DNA of 64,000 nt, taken from positions 1 through 64,000 of the forward strand of contig NZ_CALPDD010000001.1 in assembly GCF_943193205.1 (NCBI RefSeq). Reading direction: 5' to 3'. Below the pieces are notes generated by a model. The model was not told the DNA's origin and searched no databases. It saw only the letters and a list, made by a program, of their open reading frames with translations. The translations under genes and the position numbers were made by a program. The stretch is from Alistipes muris (GTDB lineage Bacteria; Bacteroidota; Bacteroidia; Bacteroidales; Rikenellaceae). Each line of letters opens with the position of its first letter. Within the stretch, counting starts at the first letter, position 1. Shown in pieces: positions 7,423-15,319 of the stretch.

Positions 7423-8793
7423 TTATTTCTTGATGTTGGGCAGTTCCAGACCGTAGCCTTTCTTCCGGTCTTCGAGTTTCAGATAGAAGCTGAATATGAA
7501 CGCCAGTACCCCGAACGACGAGAAAATCATCATCGGCGTCGTGTAGCCGCCCGTCGCGTCGAGTACCTTGCCGATGAGCAGCGGCACCAGACACAGGCCG
7601 ATGTTCTGTATCCAGAATATCAGGCAGTAGGCCGAGCCCAGTATCTTTTCGTCGATGATTTTCGGTACGCTCGGCCACAGCGCCGCCGGTACCAGCGAGA
7701 ACGATACGCCGAGCGTCACCACCAGCGTCAGCGCCAGCCATTGCGACGGGAAGAGCGGCAGCAGGAACGCAAAGCACAGGTGGCAGCCCGTCATGATGAT
7801 GGCGCCTATCATCAGCATCGTCGCCCCCTTGCCGCGGAAGTCCAGCAGCGCCCCCAGGAACGGCGTCAGAATCATCGCCAGTATCGGGAAGCAGCTGAAC
7901 AGCCGCGCGGCCGATTCGGCGTCCACGCCCAGCGTCACCTCCAGGTAGTTCGGGGCATAGCGCTGGAACGGGAATATCGCCGAGTAGTAGAGTACGCACA
8001 GCAGGGCCACCAGCCAGAACATCTTGCTCGAAAATATCTGTCCGAGGTCCGAAATGTGGAATTCTTCGTCCGACGATTTTTCTTCTTTCAGTTCCCCGGC
8101 CGCTATCAGCTGTTTGTCCAGTTGCTTGTCCATCACGACGAATACTGCGTAGCACAGCATGCCGATGACAAGCAGCGCCGTGCAGAAGCCTACCGGGGCC
8201 ACGATGGATTGGTCGAATTTGTTCGAGATCATCGGGGCCAGCCACATCACCGCAAAGACGCCCAGCCGCGCGATGGCCATTTCAAGGCCCATCGCCAGCG
8301 CCATTTCCTTGCCCTGGAACCATTTGGCTATGGCTTTCGAGACGGTCGTGCCCGCCATTTCGCATCCGCAGCCGAAAATCATGAAGCCCAGCGAGGCCAT
8401 CTTCGCGCTGCCCGGGAACGAGGTCCACCAGCTGTCGAGCCAGCCGCAGAGCTGCGTCGTCTGGAACCAGTCCGTGATGCCCACGAACTTGACCGTCGCG
8501 CCCAGCACCATCAGTCCCGCCGACAGCAGGCCCGTGAAGCGGATGCCCATCTTGTCGAGGATGATGCCCGCAAATATCAGGAAAAATACGAATACGTTCA
8601 GGAAGTACTCCGACGCCGCATAGGTGCCGAACGTCGAACTGTCCCAGCCGCGGGCCGTTTCGACCAGCGATTTGAGCGGCGACATCACGTCCACGAACAT
8701 GTAGCCGAAGAACATCATCGACGCGATCAGTATCAGCGCCGTCCAGCGTGCTGCCGCCGAATCGTTGAGTTTGCGTTGGATTGTTGCTGTCAT
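7423..8793 (-). CDS. MFS transporter (MFSD1-like)
   Basis: 456 residues with twelve predicted membrane segments in two six-helix halves, separated by a charged cytoplasmic loop near residues 220-250 (lysine/glutamate-rich). The overall sequence resembles bacterial relatives of MFSD1 and nitrate/oxalate-type MFS carriers, but no substrate motif is evident. It lies 18 nt downstream of the TPR protein gene on the same strand, suggesting co-transcription, and converges on the GT4 gene at a shared terminator. Family confidence is high; the substrate is unknown. Confidence 0.85.
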   Translation of the reverse strand: MTATIQRKLNDSAAARWTALILIASMMFFGYMFVDVMSPLKSLVETARGWDSSTFGTYAASEYFLNVFVFFLIFAGIILDKMGIRFTGLLSAGLMVLGATVKFVGITDWFQTTQLCGWLDSWWTSFPGSAKMASLGFMIFGCGCEMAGTTVSKAIAKWFQGKEMALAMGLEMAIARLGVFAVMWLAPMISNKFDQSIVAPVGFCTALLVIGMLCYAVFVVMDKQLDKQLIAAGELKEEKSSDEEFHISDLGQIFSSKMFWLVALLCVLYYSAIFPFQRYAPNYLEVTLGVDAESAARLFSCFPILAMILTPFLGALLDFRGKGATMLMIGAIIMTGCHLCFAFLLPLFPSQWLALTLVVTLGVSFSLVPAALWPSVPKIIDEKILGSAYCLIFWIQNIGLCLVPLLIGKVLDATGGYTTPMMIFSSFGVLAFIFSFYLKLEDRKKGYGLELPNIKK

Positions 8794-8811
8794 TTGTTAT
8801 CTTTTTGGATG

Positions 8812-10803
8812 TTAGTTCTTTGCATGGGGTGCATGGCGTTTGAGTATTTCGTAGGCTTCTTCGATGCCCAATTCGCCCGCTTTCGAGAGGTCCAGACACC
8901 CTTTGCGCGTGTCTTTCATGTAGAGCTGGACGATTCCGCGGTTGTAGTAGGCTTCCGCGAACCACGGGTTCAATCCGATGGCTTTGGTGTAGTCCTCGAA
9001 CGCTTCCGGCAGGTTGCCCGACAGGGCCCGCAGGTTCGCCCGGTTGTAGTAGGCGTGGGCGAATTCGGGGTAGAGTTTGACCGCCTTGTTCAGGTCGGCT
9101 ATCGCCTCGTCGTAGCTGTAAGTGCGTTTCGGGTTGCTGTTCAGCCGGTTCGCCGGGTCCGCGTCTATCGTGATGCGTTGGTACGAGTTGTCTATCGACG
9201 ATATGAAGTCGATCATTTCGGCCCGTGTCGTCGAGCGGTTCAGATAGAGGAACGGGTTGGTCGGGTTCATCTCGATGGCCGACGAGTAGGTGTTCACCGA
9301 GTTGGTGTATTGTTTGATCTGCGATTGGGTCACGCCGCGTTCAAAGTAGTCTTTCCACGTCGGGTCGGCCGTCTTCAGCCGTTCCGTGCAGCGTTTGTCG
9401 AGCAGCAGCAGCGTGTCGGGGTGCAGGTCGCTCACACGGCACGAGAGCACCAGATAGGGGTTGCCGATGCTGCGGCGGAAGTCTTCGACCCGTTGCTGGT
9501 GGTGGCGTGCGGGTTTGGGCAGCGTGTCGGGGCGCATCAGCGTGAATTTGAACAGCGGCAGCAGGCGCATTTCGTCGCGGACGCCCGTGCGGCCCGCCAT
9601 CTTGTCGAAGTCGGCGCCGGCCGGCCGGGTGTCGAACGACAGCAGGCGGTCGAAGCGCTGCGTCGTGTCGGCGTATATCGAGTAGGTGCTGTCGTTCAGG
9701 CGCGTGCGGTATTCCGCTATCTTGCGTTGCGCCGTGTTGCGGTCGGCGCGGGCTCCCTTGGGGTCGCGCAGCAGTTCGCGCAGGCGGCCGCGGTAGATGT
9801 AGGCGTTCGCGAAGTCCGGGTAGAGCCGGATGGCCGAGGTGTAGTCTTCGACCGCTTTTTCGATTTCGCCCAATTGGGTGTGGACCCCCGCACGGTTGTA
9901 GTAGACCAGTACGTTGTTCGGCGAGTAGGCCGCTACCCGGTCGTAGTCTTCCAGCGCTCGGTTGTAGTCGCCCACCTGCGCGCGCAGCATCGCCCGGTTG
10001 AAGTAGGCCAGCGAGTTGAGCGTGTCGAGTTCGATTACTTTGTCGAAGTCGGCCAGCGCCTGCGTCGGACGGTTCGTCGACGAGTAGACCAGCGCACGGT
10101 TGAAGTAGGAGAGCAGGTAGGCCGAGTCGCAGGCAATGGCTTTGTCGAAGTCGGCTTCCGCTTCCCGGTAGCGGCGTTGGTGCATGTAGAGGTCGCCGCG
10201 TTGGTTGTAGCCGTTGGGGTTTTCGCGGTTGGTGCGGATCGCCGTGTCGAAATTTTCGTAGGCACGCAGCGTGTCTTTCAGATGCAGGTAGCTCAGTCCC
10301 CGGCAGATGAAGGCGTCGGCCACCTTGTTTTCCTGGCGGATGAATTTGTCGAAGTCTTCGATGGCTTCGGTGAATTGTTGGTTCAGCAGGCGCGTCACGC
10401 CCCGGCTGTAATAGGGTCCCGGCAGGTCGGGCCGCAGGTCGATGGCTTCGCGGAAATCTTGCAGCGCGTCGTCGTAGTTGCCCAGTCGCGAGCGCGTCAC
10501 CGCACGATAGGTGTAGGCTTGGGTGTAGACCGGGTTTTTGGCAATGGCCGTCGTAAAGTCCGCTTCGGCGCCTATCAGGTCGTCCAGGTTGTACTTCGCT
10601 ATTCCGCGCAGGAAGTAGCCTTCGTAGGCGTCTTCATCGAACCGCAGCAGGGTGTTGAGCGTGCGGATGGCTTCGCGGTAGTTGTTGTCCATCATGCAGC
10701 GCTGGCCCATCCAGAAAAAATACTCCCGATTGTACTGCGCCCGGGCCCGCAGGCCGCTCAGCAGCGCCGTGCCCAGCATGATGAATGTGATGATTTTCCG
10801 CAT
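8812..10803 (-). CDS. Secreted tetratricopeptide-repeat protein
   Basis: 663 residues. A signal peptide (about 1-22, ending RAQ) is followed by two arrays of TPR units, roughly residues 25-330 and 460-655, with the canonical ...AYYNRA...LGDYNRALEDYDRA pattern recurring every 34 residues. A non-TPR linker (about 345-460) separates them. Such proteins act as periplasmic scaffolds; nothing indicates the partner. The MFS transporter gene follows after 18 nt. The start ATG is at 10803, just before the Era gene region. Confidence 0.88.
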   Translation of the reverse strand: MRKIITFIMLGTALLSGLRARAQYNREYFFWMGQRCMMDNNYREAIRTLNTLLRFDEDAYEGYFLRGIAKYNLDDLIGAEADFTTAIAKNPVYTQAYTYRAVTRSRLGNYDDALQDFREAIDLRPDLPGPYYSRGVTRLLNQQFTEAIEDFDKFIRQENKVADAFICRGLSYLHLKDTLRAYENFDTAIRTNRENPNGYNQRGDLYMHQRRYREAEADFDKAIACDSAYLLSYFNRALVYSSTNRPTQALADFDKVIELDTLNSLAYFNRAMLRAQVGDYNRALEDYDRVAAYSPNNVLVYYNRAGVHTQLGEIEKAVEDYTSAIRLYPDFANAYIYRGRLRELLRDPKGARADRNTAQRKIAEYRTRLNDSTYSIYADTTQRFDRLLSFDTRPAGADFDKMAGRTGVRDEMRLLPLFKFTLMRPDTLPKPARHHQQRVEDFRRSIGNPYLVLSCRVSDLHPDTLLLLDKRCTERLKTADPTWKDYFERGVTQSQIKQYTNSVNTYSSAIEMNPTNPFLYLNRSTTRAEMIDFISSIDNSYQRITIDADPANRLNSNPKRTYSYDEAIADLNKAVKLYPEFAHAYYNRANLRALSGNLPEAFEDYTKAIGLNPWFAEAYYNRGIVQLYMKDTRKGCLDLSKAGELGIEEAYEILKRHAPHAKN

Positions 10804-10873
10804 CTTGTTCGTACAACGTGTTTTTCCGGCGTTTTATTTCCCTGCCGGTCATCGGCCAATTTTTAATTATGAA

Positions 10874-11755
10874 TTATTCCTGTTCGTACCCGAAGCGGCG
10901 CAGTTGGCGCGGGTTGTTGCGCCAGTCGTCGTTCACCTTGACGAACAGTTGCAGGAATACTTTCTTCTCTAAGAATTGTTCCAGGTCTTCGCGCGCCGCC
11001 TGCCCTACGCGCTTGAGTTTTTCGCCCTTGTGGCCGATAAGTATCCCTTTCTGCGATTCGCGCGACACATAAATCGTCGCCGCTATGCGGTCGATGGCCG
11101 GTTCTTCCTTGTAGCTGTCGATTTCGATTTCGCAGCAGTAGGGGATTTCCTTGTCGTAGTTGCGCAGGATTTTTTCGCGGATTATTTCCGACGCGAAGAA
11201 GCGCAGGGTCTTGTCCGTCAGCGTATCTTTCGGATAAAACGCCAGGCCTTCGGGCAGCCGGTCCAATATCGTCTTGAAAAGTCCTTCGATGTTGAATCGT
11301 TCCTTGGCCGACGCCGGGACTATCTGCGCTTCGGGCAGTGCCGCGTGCCATTTTTCGACCAGCGCTTCCAGCGCTTCGGGCGTCGTGAGGTCTATCTTGT
11401 TCACCACTACGATGGTCGGTATCCCGCTCCGCGCTATTTTGCCTACGATTTCTTCCGAGCGGTCGCCTTGTTCCACCGTGTCCGTCACATACAGAATCAC
11501 GTCGGCGTCGGTCAGGGCTCCCGTCACGAATTTCATCATCGACTCCTGTAGTTTGTAGCTCGGTTTCAGAATTCCCGGCGTGTCCGAGTAGACGATTTGG
11601 AAGTCGTCGCCCGAGACGATGCCCATGATGCGGTGGCGCGTCGTCTGCGCTTTCGAGGTGATGATCGAGAGTTTTTCGCCCACCAGCGCGTTCATCAGTG
11701 TCGATTTCCCTACGTTCGGATTCCCGATGATGTTTACGAAGCCCGATTTGTGCAT
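10874..11755 (-). CDS. era: GTPase Era
   Basis: 293 residues, the normal Era length. The GTPase domain has G1 GNPNVGKST near residue 10, G3 DTPG near 58 and G4 NKID near 120. The C-terminal part carries the KH RNA-binding domain, with the GHKGEKLKRVG motif near residue 230. Era binds 16S rRNA and assists small-subunit assembly. Its start at 11755 faces the AT-rich cassette beginning with the plus-strand promoter box at 11811. The TPR gene lies downstream on the same strand. Confidence 0.97.
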   Translation of the reverse strand: MHKSGFVNIIGNPNVGKSTLMNALVGEKLSIITSKAQTTRHRIMGIVSGDDFQIVYSDTPGILKPSYKLQESMMKFVTGALTDADVILYVTDTVEQGDRSEEIVGKIARSGIPTIVVVNKIDLTTPEALEALVEKWHAALPEAQIVPASAKERFNIEGLFKTILDRLPEGLAFYPKDTLTDKTLRFFASEIIREKILRNYDKEIPYCCEIEIDSYKEEPAIDRIAATIYVSRESQKGILIGHKGEKLKRVGQAAREDLEQFLEKKVFLQLFVKVNDDWRNNPRQLRRFGYEQE

Positions 11756-11810
11756 TTCCTTATCTCGCGTTTTTATCTTCCAAAGGTAGTTATTTTCTGC
11801 GGATTTTTCC

Positions 11811-11818
11811 TATCTTTG
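11811..11818 (+). promoter_or_regulatory. -7 box upstream of structured leader A
   Basis: TATCTTTG matches TAnnTTTG. A clear TTG at the expected distance is not obvious. Transcription would start near 11825 and run through leader A. Confidence 0.55.
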
Positions 11819-11841
11819 TACCAAATTAACCTCAAACCAAT

Positions 11842-12135
11842 TTGCCTATGTAGTATAACGGGGATTGTTTTTTTGAATTCTATTTGAATTTTCCGTACCG
11901 TCTACGCACTAAAAGCGCCGGTACCTACATATAAAAAGCGTTAATTTTGCATCTTGTCTCTGAAATCTCGACAGTTTCACATGGCACAAGAAGTGAAGTT
12001 GATGCTCACGTGTTCAGCGTGGGCTTCACTTTCGTATTTGTGCCAAAGGTTGTCGAGAACCTCAGAGACAGATATAAAGTTTTGTCCCACGTTTTTTATA
12101 TGTTTATCTCAAACTTAAAAAATCGCTGTGGGACA
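11842..12135 (+). ncRNA. Structured leader RNA A (novel candidate family, copy 1)
   Basis: This non-coding stretch fills most of the 398-nt gap before the gene at 12154. A long hairpin can be drawn: P1 11955-11963/12062-12070 (9 bp), P2 11966-11973/12051-12058 (8 bp), P3 11982-11989/12038-12045 (8 bp), P4 11991-11998/12024-12031 (8 bp) and P5 12005-12010/12018-12023 (6 bp). A separate stem P6 is at 12083-12090/12128-12135, with a T6 run in its loop. The same architecture, with different stem sequences but matching loops, is found at 35061-35310. Conserved blocks include AAAAAGCGTTA (11933-11943), GCTCACG (12004-12010) and a 20-nt block at 12068-12087 that is 18/20 identical to the other copy. 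It may be a cis-regulatory leader or a free small RNA ending at the T run. Confidence 0.75.
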
Positions 12136-12153
12136 CGGCAAAAAGAGAAAAAG

Positions 12154-12522
12154 ATGAAAAAAGTAATTTTTAGTGTATTCGTACTTGCTGGAATTTTTTG
12201 TGCTATAGATGCTAATGCTCAGTACAAACCGACGGCAGAGGATATAGGCAAAGACTGTACAACTCAAAATGGGAAATTGGGGACATGGAAAGAGGTCAAT
12301 GTTAAGGATTCGAGAGAGAATAATTATAGTAATTCTAACTCAAATTCTTTTTCGGGTTCTGCGTCCGCATCTATCGGAAGTGCGTCTATAGGAGGAAATG
12401 CCTCTCATTCTCGTTCCAATTCACAAGGAAATTCGCGCGGAGAGGAAATATCTTATAAGGATATTCGATGTGTGGAGGATAAAAATGCAACGCTTCCTCA
12501 ACAAACACCCGTAAGATGGTAA
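12154..12522 (+). CDS. Small secreted Ser/Asn-rich protein, unknown function
   Basis: 122 residues; not recognised. There is an N-terminal signal peptide (MKKVIFSVFVLAGIF..., probable cleavage after ANA, near residue 22). The central part (about 50-95) is Ser/Asn/Gly-rich with short imperfect repeats, which suggests a flexible surface or exported segment. Two cysteines (in KDCTTQNG and DIRCVED) flank it and could form a disulphide. I chose the ATG at 12154 because it gives a proper signal peptide; the open frame upstream is the structured leader. Base composition is clearly AT-richer than in neighbours, suggesting horizontal acquisition. The lipoprotein gene follows 3 nt later. Confidence 0.75.
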   Translation: MKKVIFSVFVLAGIFCAIDANAQYKPTAEDIGKDCTTQNGKLGTWKEVNVKDSRENNYSNSNSNSFSGSASASIGSASIGGNASHSRSNSQGNSRGEEISYKDIRCVEDKNATLPQQTPVRW

Positions 12523-12525
12523 TTT

Positions 12526-12771
12526 ATGAAAGCTTTATTCTTAACAATCATTTTGGCCGTATCTGCTTTGCTGACTTCTTGTGGCTCGATTAGTCCGGAA
12601 AATTTTTCATATGTGAGACAAGCTGCTCAAACATACCAGCAATCGCAAAGTGGTGGTACCTATGTTGGTATTGCTTCAACTCAATCGGAAGCAGAAGCAA
12701 TGGCAAAAAGAGCGGGATATCCGAGATATCAATGGTATCCTTCTACTGGACAATGTTTTGGTTACAACTAA
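12526..12771 (+). CDS. Small lipoprotein, unknown function
   Basis: 81 residues. It has a hydrophobic N-terminus ending in the lipobox LTSC (Cys19), so it is predicted to be lipid-anchored. The mature part (about 60 residues) holds a Gln-rich stretch and ends in YPSTGQCFGYN. The gene starts 3 nt after the secreted-protein gene and shares its AT-rich composition, so the two form one transcription unit behind structured leader A. A strong hairpin follows about 45 nt downstream. No family recognised. Confidence 0.75.
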   Translation: MKALFLTIILAVSALLTSCGSISPENFSYVRQAAQTYQQSQSGGTYVGIASTQSEAEAMAKRAGYPRYQWYPSTGQCFGYN

Positions 12772-12815
12772 TTCAATTATAGAAACTTTTTTTAGATTCT
12801 ATAAAGTAGTAAATA

Positions 12816-12846
12816 AGCGGCTTTTCCTGCAACAGGAAAAGCCGCT
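12816..12846. terminator. Strong hairpin between the AT-rich cassette and ffh
   Basis: A perfect 14-bp stem, AGCGGCTTTTCCTG / CAGGAAAAGCCGCT, has a 3-nt loop. T runs on either side are weak, but the position between two converging genes fits a shared terminator. Confidence 0.65.
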
Positions 12847-12866
12847 CGTCTTGTCGGTCCGGTCGT

Positions 12867-14198
12867 TTACCTCCGCATCATCCCGCCCGGGAATTTGGGC
12901 ATCCGCAGGTTGCCGCCCGCCACGGTCTTCATCATCTTGCGCGTCTGCTCGAATTGTTTCATCAGCCGGTTCACATCGGCCATCGTCGTGCCGCTGCCCT
13001 TGGCTATGCGTTCGCGGCGGCGGGCATTGATGATTTCGGGCTGTGCTCGTTCGGCCGGGGTCATCGAGCCGATGATCGCCTCGGTCTGTTTGAATACGTC
13101 GTCCGGTATGTCTATGTCCTTGAGTGCCTTGCCCATGCCCGGCAGCATCGAGGCTATGTCTTTCAGATTGCCCATCTTCTTCACCTGTTGGATTTGGGCG
13201 ATGAAGTCGTTGAAGTCGAATTGGTTCTTGACGATTTTCTTCTTCAGTCTCCGGGCTTCTTCTTCGTCGAATTGTTCCTGCGCGCGTTCTACCAGCGACA
13301 CCACGTCGCCCATGCCCAGGATGCGGTCGGCCATGCGTTCCGGGTGGAATACTTGCAGGGCGTCCATCTTCTCGCCGCTCGATATGAATTTCAGCGGTTT
13401 GTCCACCACCGAGCGGATCGAAATCGCCGCACCGCCGCGCGTGTCGCCGTCCAGCTTGGTCAGTACCACGCCGTCGAAATCCAGCCGGTCGTTGAATTCC
13501 TTGGCCGTGTTCACAGCGTCCTGGCCCGTCATCGCATCTACTACGAACAGCGTCTCCGAGGGGTTCACCGCCGCCTTGATGGCCGTTATCTCTTCCATCA
13601 TCGCCTCGTCCACCGCCAAGCGGCCCGCCGTGTCGACGATTACCGCGTTGTGGCCTTTCTGCCGAGCGTGTTTGATGGCGTTCTGCGCTATTTCGACCGG
13701 GTTTTTGTTGCCTTCTTCCGTGTAGACTTCCACACCGATTTGCTGGCCCAGCACTTTCAGTTGGTCGATGGCCGCAGGGCGGTAGACGTCGCCTGCAACC
13801 AGCAGTACCTGACGCCCTTTTTTGTTCTTCAGCAACGCCGCCAGCTTGCCCGAGAAAGTCGTTTTACCCGAGCCTTGCAGCCCCGCAATCAGTATCACCG
13901 CAGGCGTGCCTTCCAGCTTCACGTCCGTCGCCGTGCCGCCCATCAGCAGGGCCAGTTCGTCGCGGACTATCTTGGTCATCATCTGCCCCGGCTTCACCAC
14001 CGTCAGTACGTTCTGACCCAGCGCTTTTTGCTTCACCGTGTCGGTGAAGGTCTTCGCTACCTTGTAGTTCACGTCGGCGTCGATGAGCGCACGGCGGATT
14101 TCCTTGAGCGTCTCCGCTACGTTGATTTCCGTGATGCGGCCTTCGCCTTTGAGTATCTTGAACGACCGTTCGAGTTTGTCTGTCAGGTTTTCAAACAT
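12867..14198 (-). CDS. ffh: Signal recognition particle GTPase Ffh
   Basis: 443 residues with the SRP54 order: N domain (1-90), G domain with GLQGSGKTTF near 107, DTAGR near 190 and TKLDGD near 247, then the methionine-rich M domain that binds SRP RNA and signal sequences, ending PGGMMRR. It targets ribosomes translating membrane proteins to FtsY. The DUF4294 gene lies about 64 nt upstream on the same strand. Confidence 0.97.
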   Translation of the reverse strand: MFENLTDKLERSFKILKGEGRITEINVAETLKEIRRALIDADVNYKVAKTFTDTVKQKALGQNVLTVVKPGQMMTKIVRDELALLMGGTATDVKLEGTPAVILIAGLQGSGKTTFSGKLAALLKNKKGRQVLLVAGDVYRPAAIDQLKVLGQQIGVEVYTEEGNKNPVEIAQNAIKHARQKGHNAVIVDTAGRLAVDEAMMEEITAIKAAVNPSETLFVVDAMTGQDAVNTAKEFNDRLDFDGVVLTKLDGDTRGGAAISIRSVVDKPLKFISSGEKMDALQVFHPERMADRILGMGDVVSLVERAQEQFDEEEARRLKKKIVKNQFDFNDFIAQIQQVKKMGNLKDIASMLPGMGKALKDIDIPDDVFKQTEAIIGSMTPAERAQPEIINARRRERIAKGSGTTMADVNRLMKQFEQTRKMMKTVAGGNLRMPKFPGGMMRR

Positions 14199-14262
14199 GG
14201 TTTTCCCAATTTGGCTTCAAAGGTAAGCAGAAAATCGTACGCCTGCAAATCCGCTCCGGACT

Positions 14263-14835
14263 TTACAGCAGGCCCGCTTCGTAGTAGGCTACGATCTGTT
14301 CGATGATGCGGTCTTCGCCCTCCTTGTCGTAGGCCGACTTGAGGTCCTGCCCGAAGATTTTCGAGATGCCCTGCCAGAATCCCGCCACGAATCCGCCGCG
14401 GAATTCGCGCAGTACGTCGTAGGCCGTGCGGTTGGTTTCGCGGTCGATAAGTTTCAGCAGTACGCGCCCTTGCGTGCGGGTCATGTGTTTCAGTACGGGC
14501 GTGTATTCGTCCTTGATTTCGTCGTAGACTTGTTTGATGTAGGCTTTCTGTTCCTTTTTCGTCGGCAGGCGCAGCAGTTCGGCTTCCATTTCGGCCATCT
14601 TGGCCCGGGCGGTTTTCGCTATCGGGTAGACTTTCTTCACCGCGTCGACCAGCCGGCGGTAGCGGCGCAGGTCGGCCGGGCGTTGGAAAACGGGGACGGG
14701 CACCACATGAATCAGCGGCGTCGAGTCGCCCTGTTCCACGGTCCATTCCTGGTAAAGATAGCCGCGGCCCCCTTGCGCCCGGAGTTCCGGCTGCGCGGCG
14801 CACAGCACGCACAAAAGCAGCAGCAGCTTTTTCAT
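14263..14835 (-). CDS. DUF4294 domain protein, exported
   Basis: 190 residues with a signal peptide (about 1-20) followed by a mostly helical domain. The WTVEQGDSTPLIHVVPVPVF segment and the RRYRRLVDAVKKVYPIAKTA stretch match the DUF4294 family, found almost only in Bacteroidetes. Function is unknown; the domain is likely periplasmic. It is divergent from the hotdog thioesterase and just upstream of ffh on the same strand. Confidence 0.82.
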   Translation of the reverse strand: MKKLLLLLCVLCAAQPELRAQGGRGYLYQEWTVEQGDSTPLIHVVPVPVFQRPADLRRYRRLVDAVKKVYPIAKTARAKMAEMEAELLRLPTKKEQKAYIKQVYDEIKDEYTPVLKHMTRTQGRVLLKLIDRETNRTAYDVLREFRGGFVAGFWQGISKIFGQDLKSAYDKEGEDRIIEQIVAYYEAGLL

Positions 14836-14851
14836 GGTCCGTAAATTTAGT

Positions 14852-14859
14852 TATCTTTG
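14852..14859 (+). promoter_or_regulatory. -7 box for the hotdog thioesterase gene
   Basis: TATCTTTG matches the phylum consensus. It lies about 85 nt upstream of the ATG at 14944, between two divergent genes. Confidence 0.55.
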
Positions 14860-14943
14860 TCGGGCTGTCCGCGCCGTGCATCTTCGGCGGCGCGGGCCGG
14901 TCCATGCAAAAATAATCAATTCGTTCCCAATACGGAAATCATC

Positions 14944-15318
14944 ATGTTGGAAAAAGGACTTACGGCCGTCAGCCGCACGACGGTGACGCCGCAGAATACC
15001 GCCGCCGCCCTGGGTTCGGGCGACATGCCTGTTTTCGCCACGCCCGCCATGGTTGCGCTGATGGAGAACGCCGCCATGTTGGCAGTCGCCGGGGCGTTGC
15101 CCGAGGGGGCCACCACCGTCGGCGCCGAAATGAACGTTACCCATATCAAGCCCTCCGGTCTCGGTACCGAGGTCATCGCTTCGGCCGTCGTCACGGAGGT
15201 CGACGAGCGGAAAATCACCTTCACCGTCGGGGCCCGCGATGCCGAGGGGCTTATCGGCGAGGGTACCCACGTGCGTTTCGTCGTCGACCGCGCGCGTTTC
15301 CTCGCCAAGGTCCGGTAG
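14944..15318 (+). CDS. Hotdog-fold thioesterase (FlK-like)
   Basis: 124 residues, a single hotdog domain. FATPAMVALMENAAM matches the helix that carries catalytic residues in fluoroacetyl-CoA-thioesterase-like proteins, and GEGTHVRFVVDRARF matches the family C-terminus. It probably hydrolyses a small acyl-CoA in the cytoplasm; the physiological substrate is unknown and fluoroacetate is unlikely. The gene ends 1 nt before the stop codon of the convergent nhaD gene, so there is essentially no intergenic space. Confidence 0.82.
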   Translation: MLEKGLTAVSRTTVTPQNTAAALGSGDMPVFATPAMVALMENAAMLAVAGALPEGATTVGAEMNVTHIKPSGLGTEVIASAVVTEVDERKITFTVGARDAEGLIGEGTHVRFVVDRARFLAKVR

Positions 15319-15319
15319 G

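Noticed and set aside
7741-10866. Very long plus-strand ORF across the MFS and TPR genes
   Set aside because: Long open shadow frames are common opposite high-GC genes; it crosses two real genes and has no domain pattern.
11955-12070. Long imperfect hairpins A and B read as integron attC sites
   Set aside because: No conserved attC core (GTTRRRY/RYYYAAC) at the ends, no integrase gene and only two copies far apart, each with the gene on one side only. Compensatory changes with conserved loops fit a structured RNA better. Palindrome maintenance by template switching remains a minor alternative.
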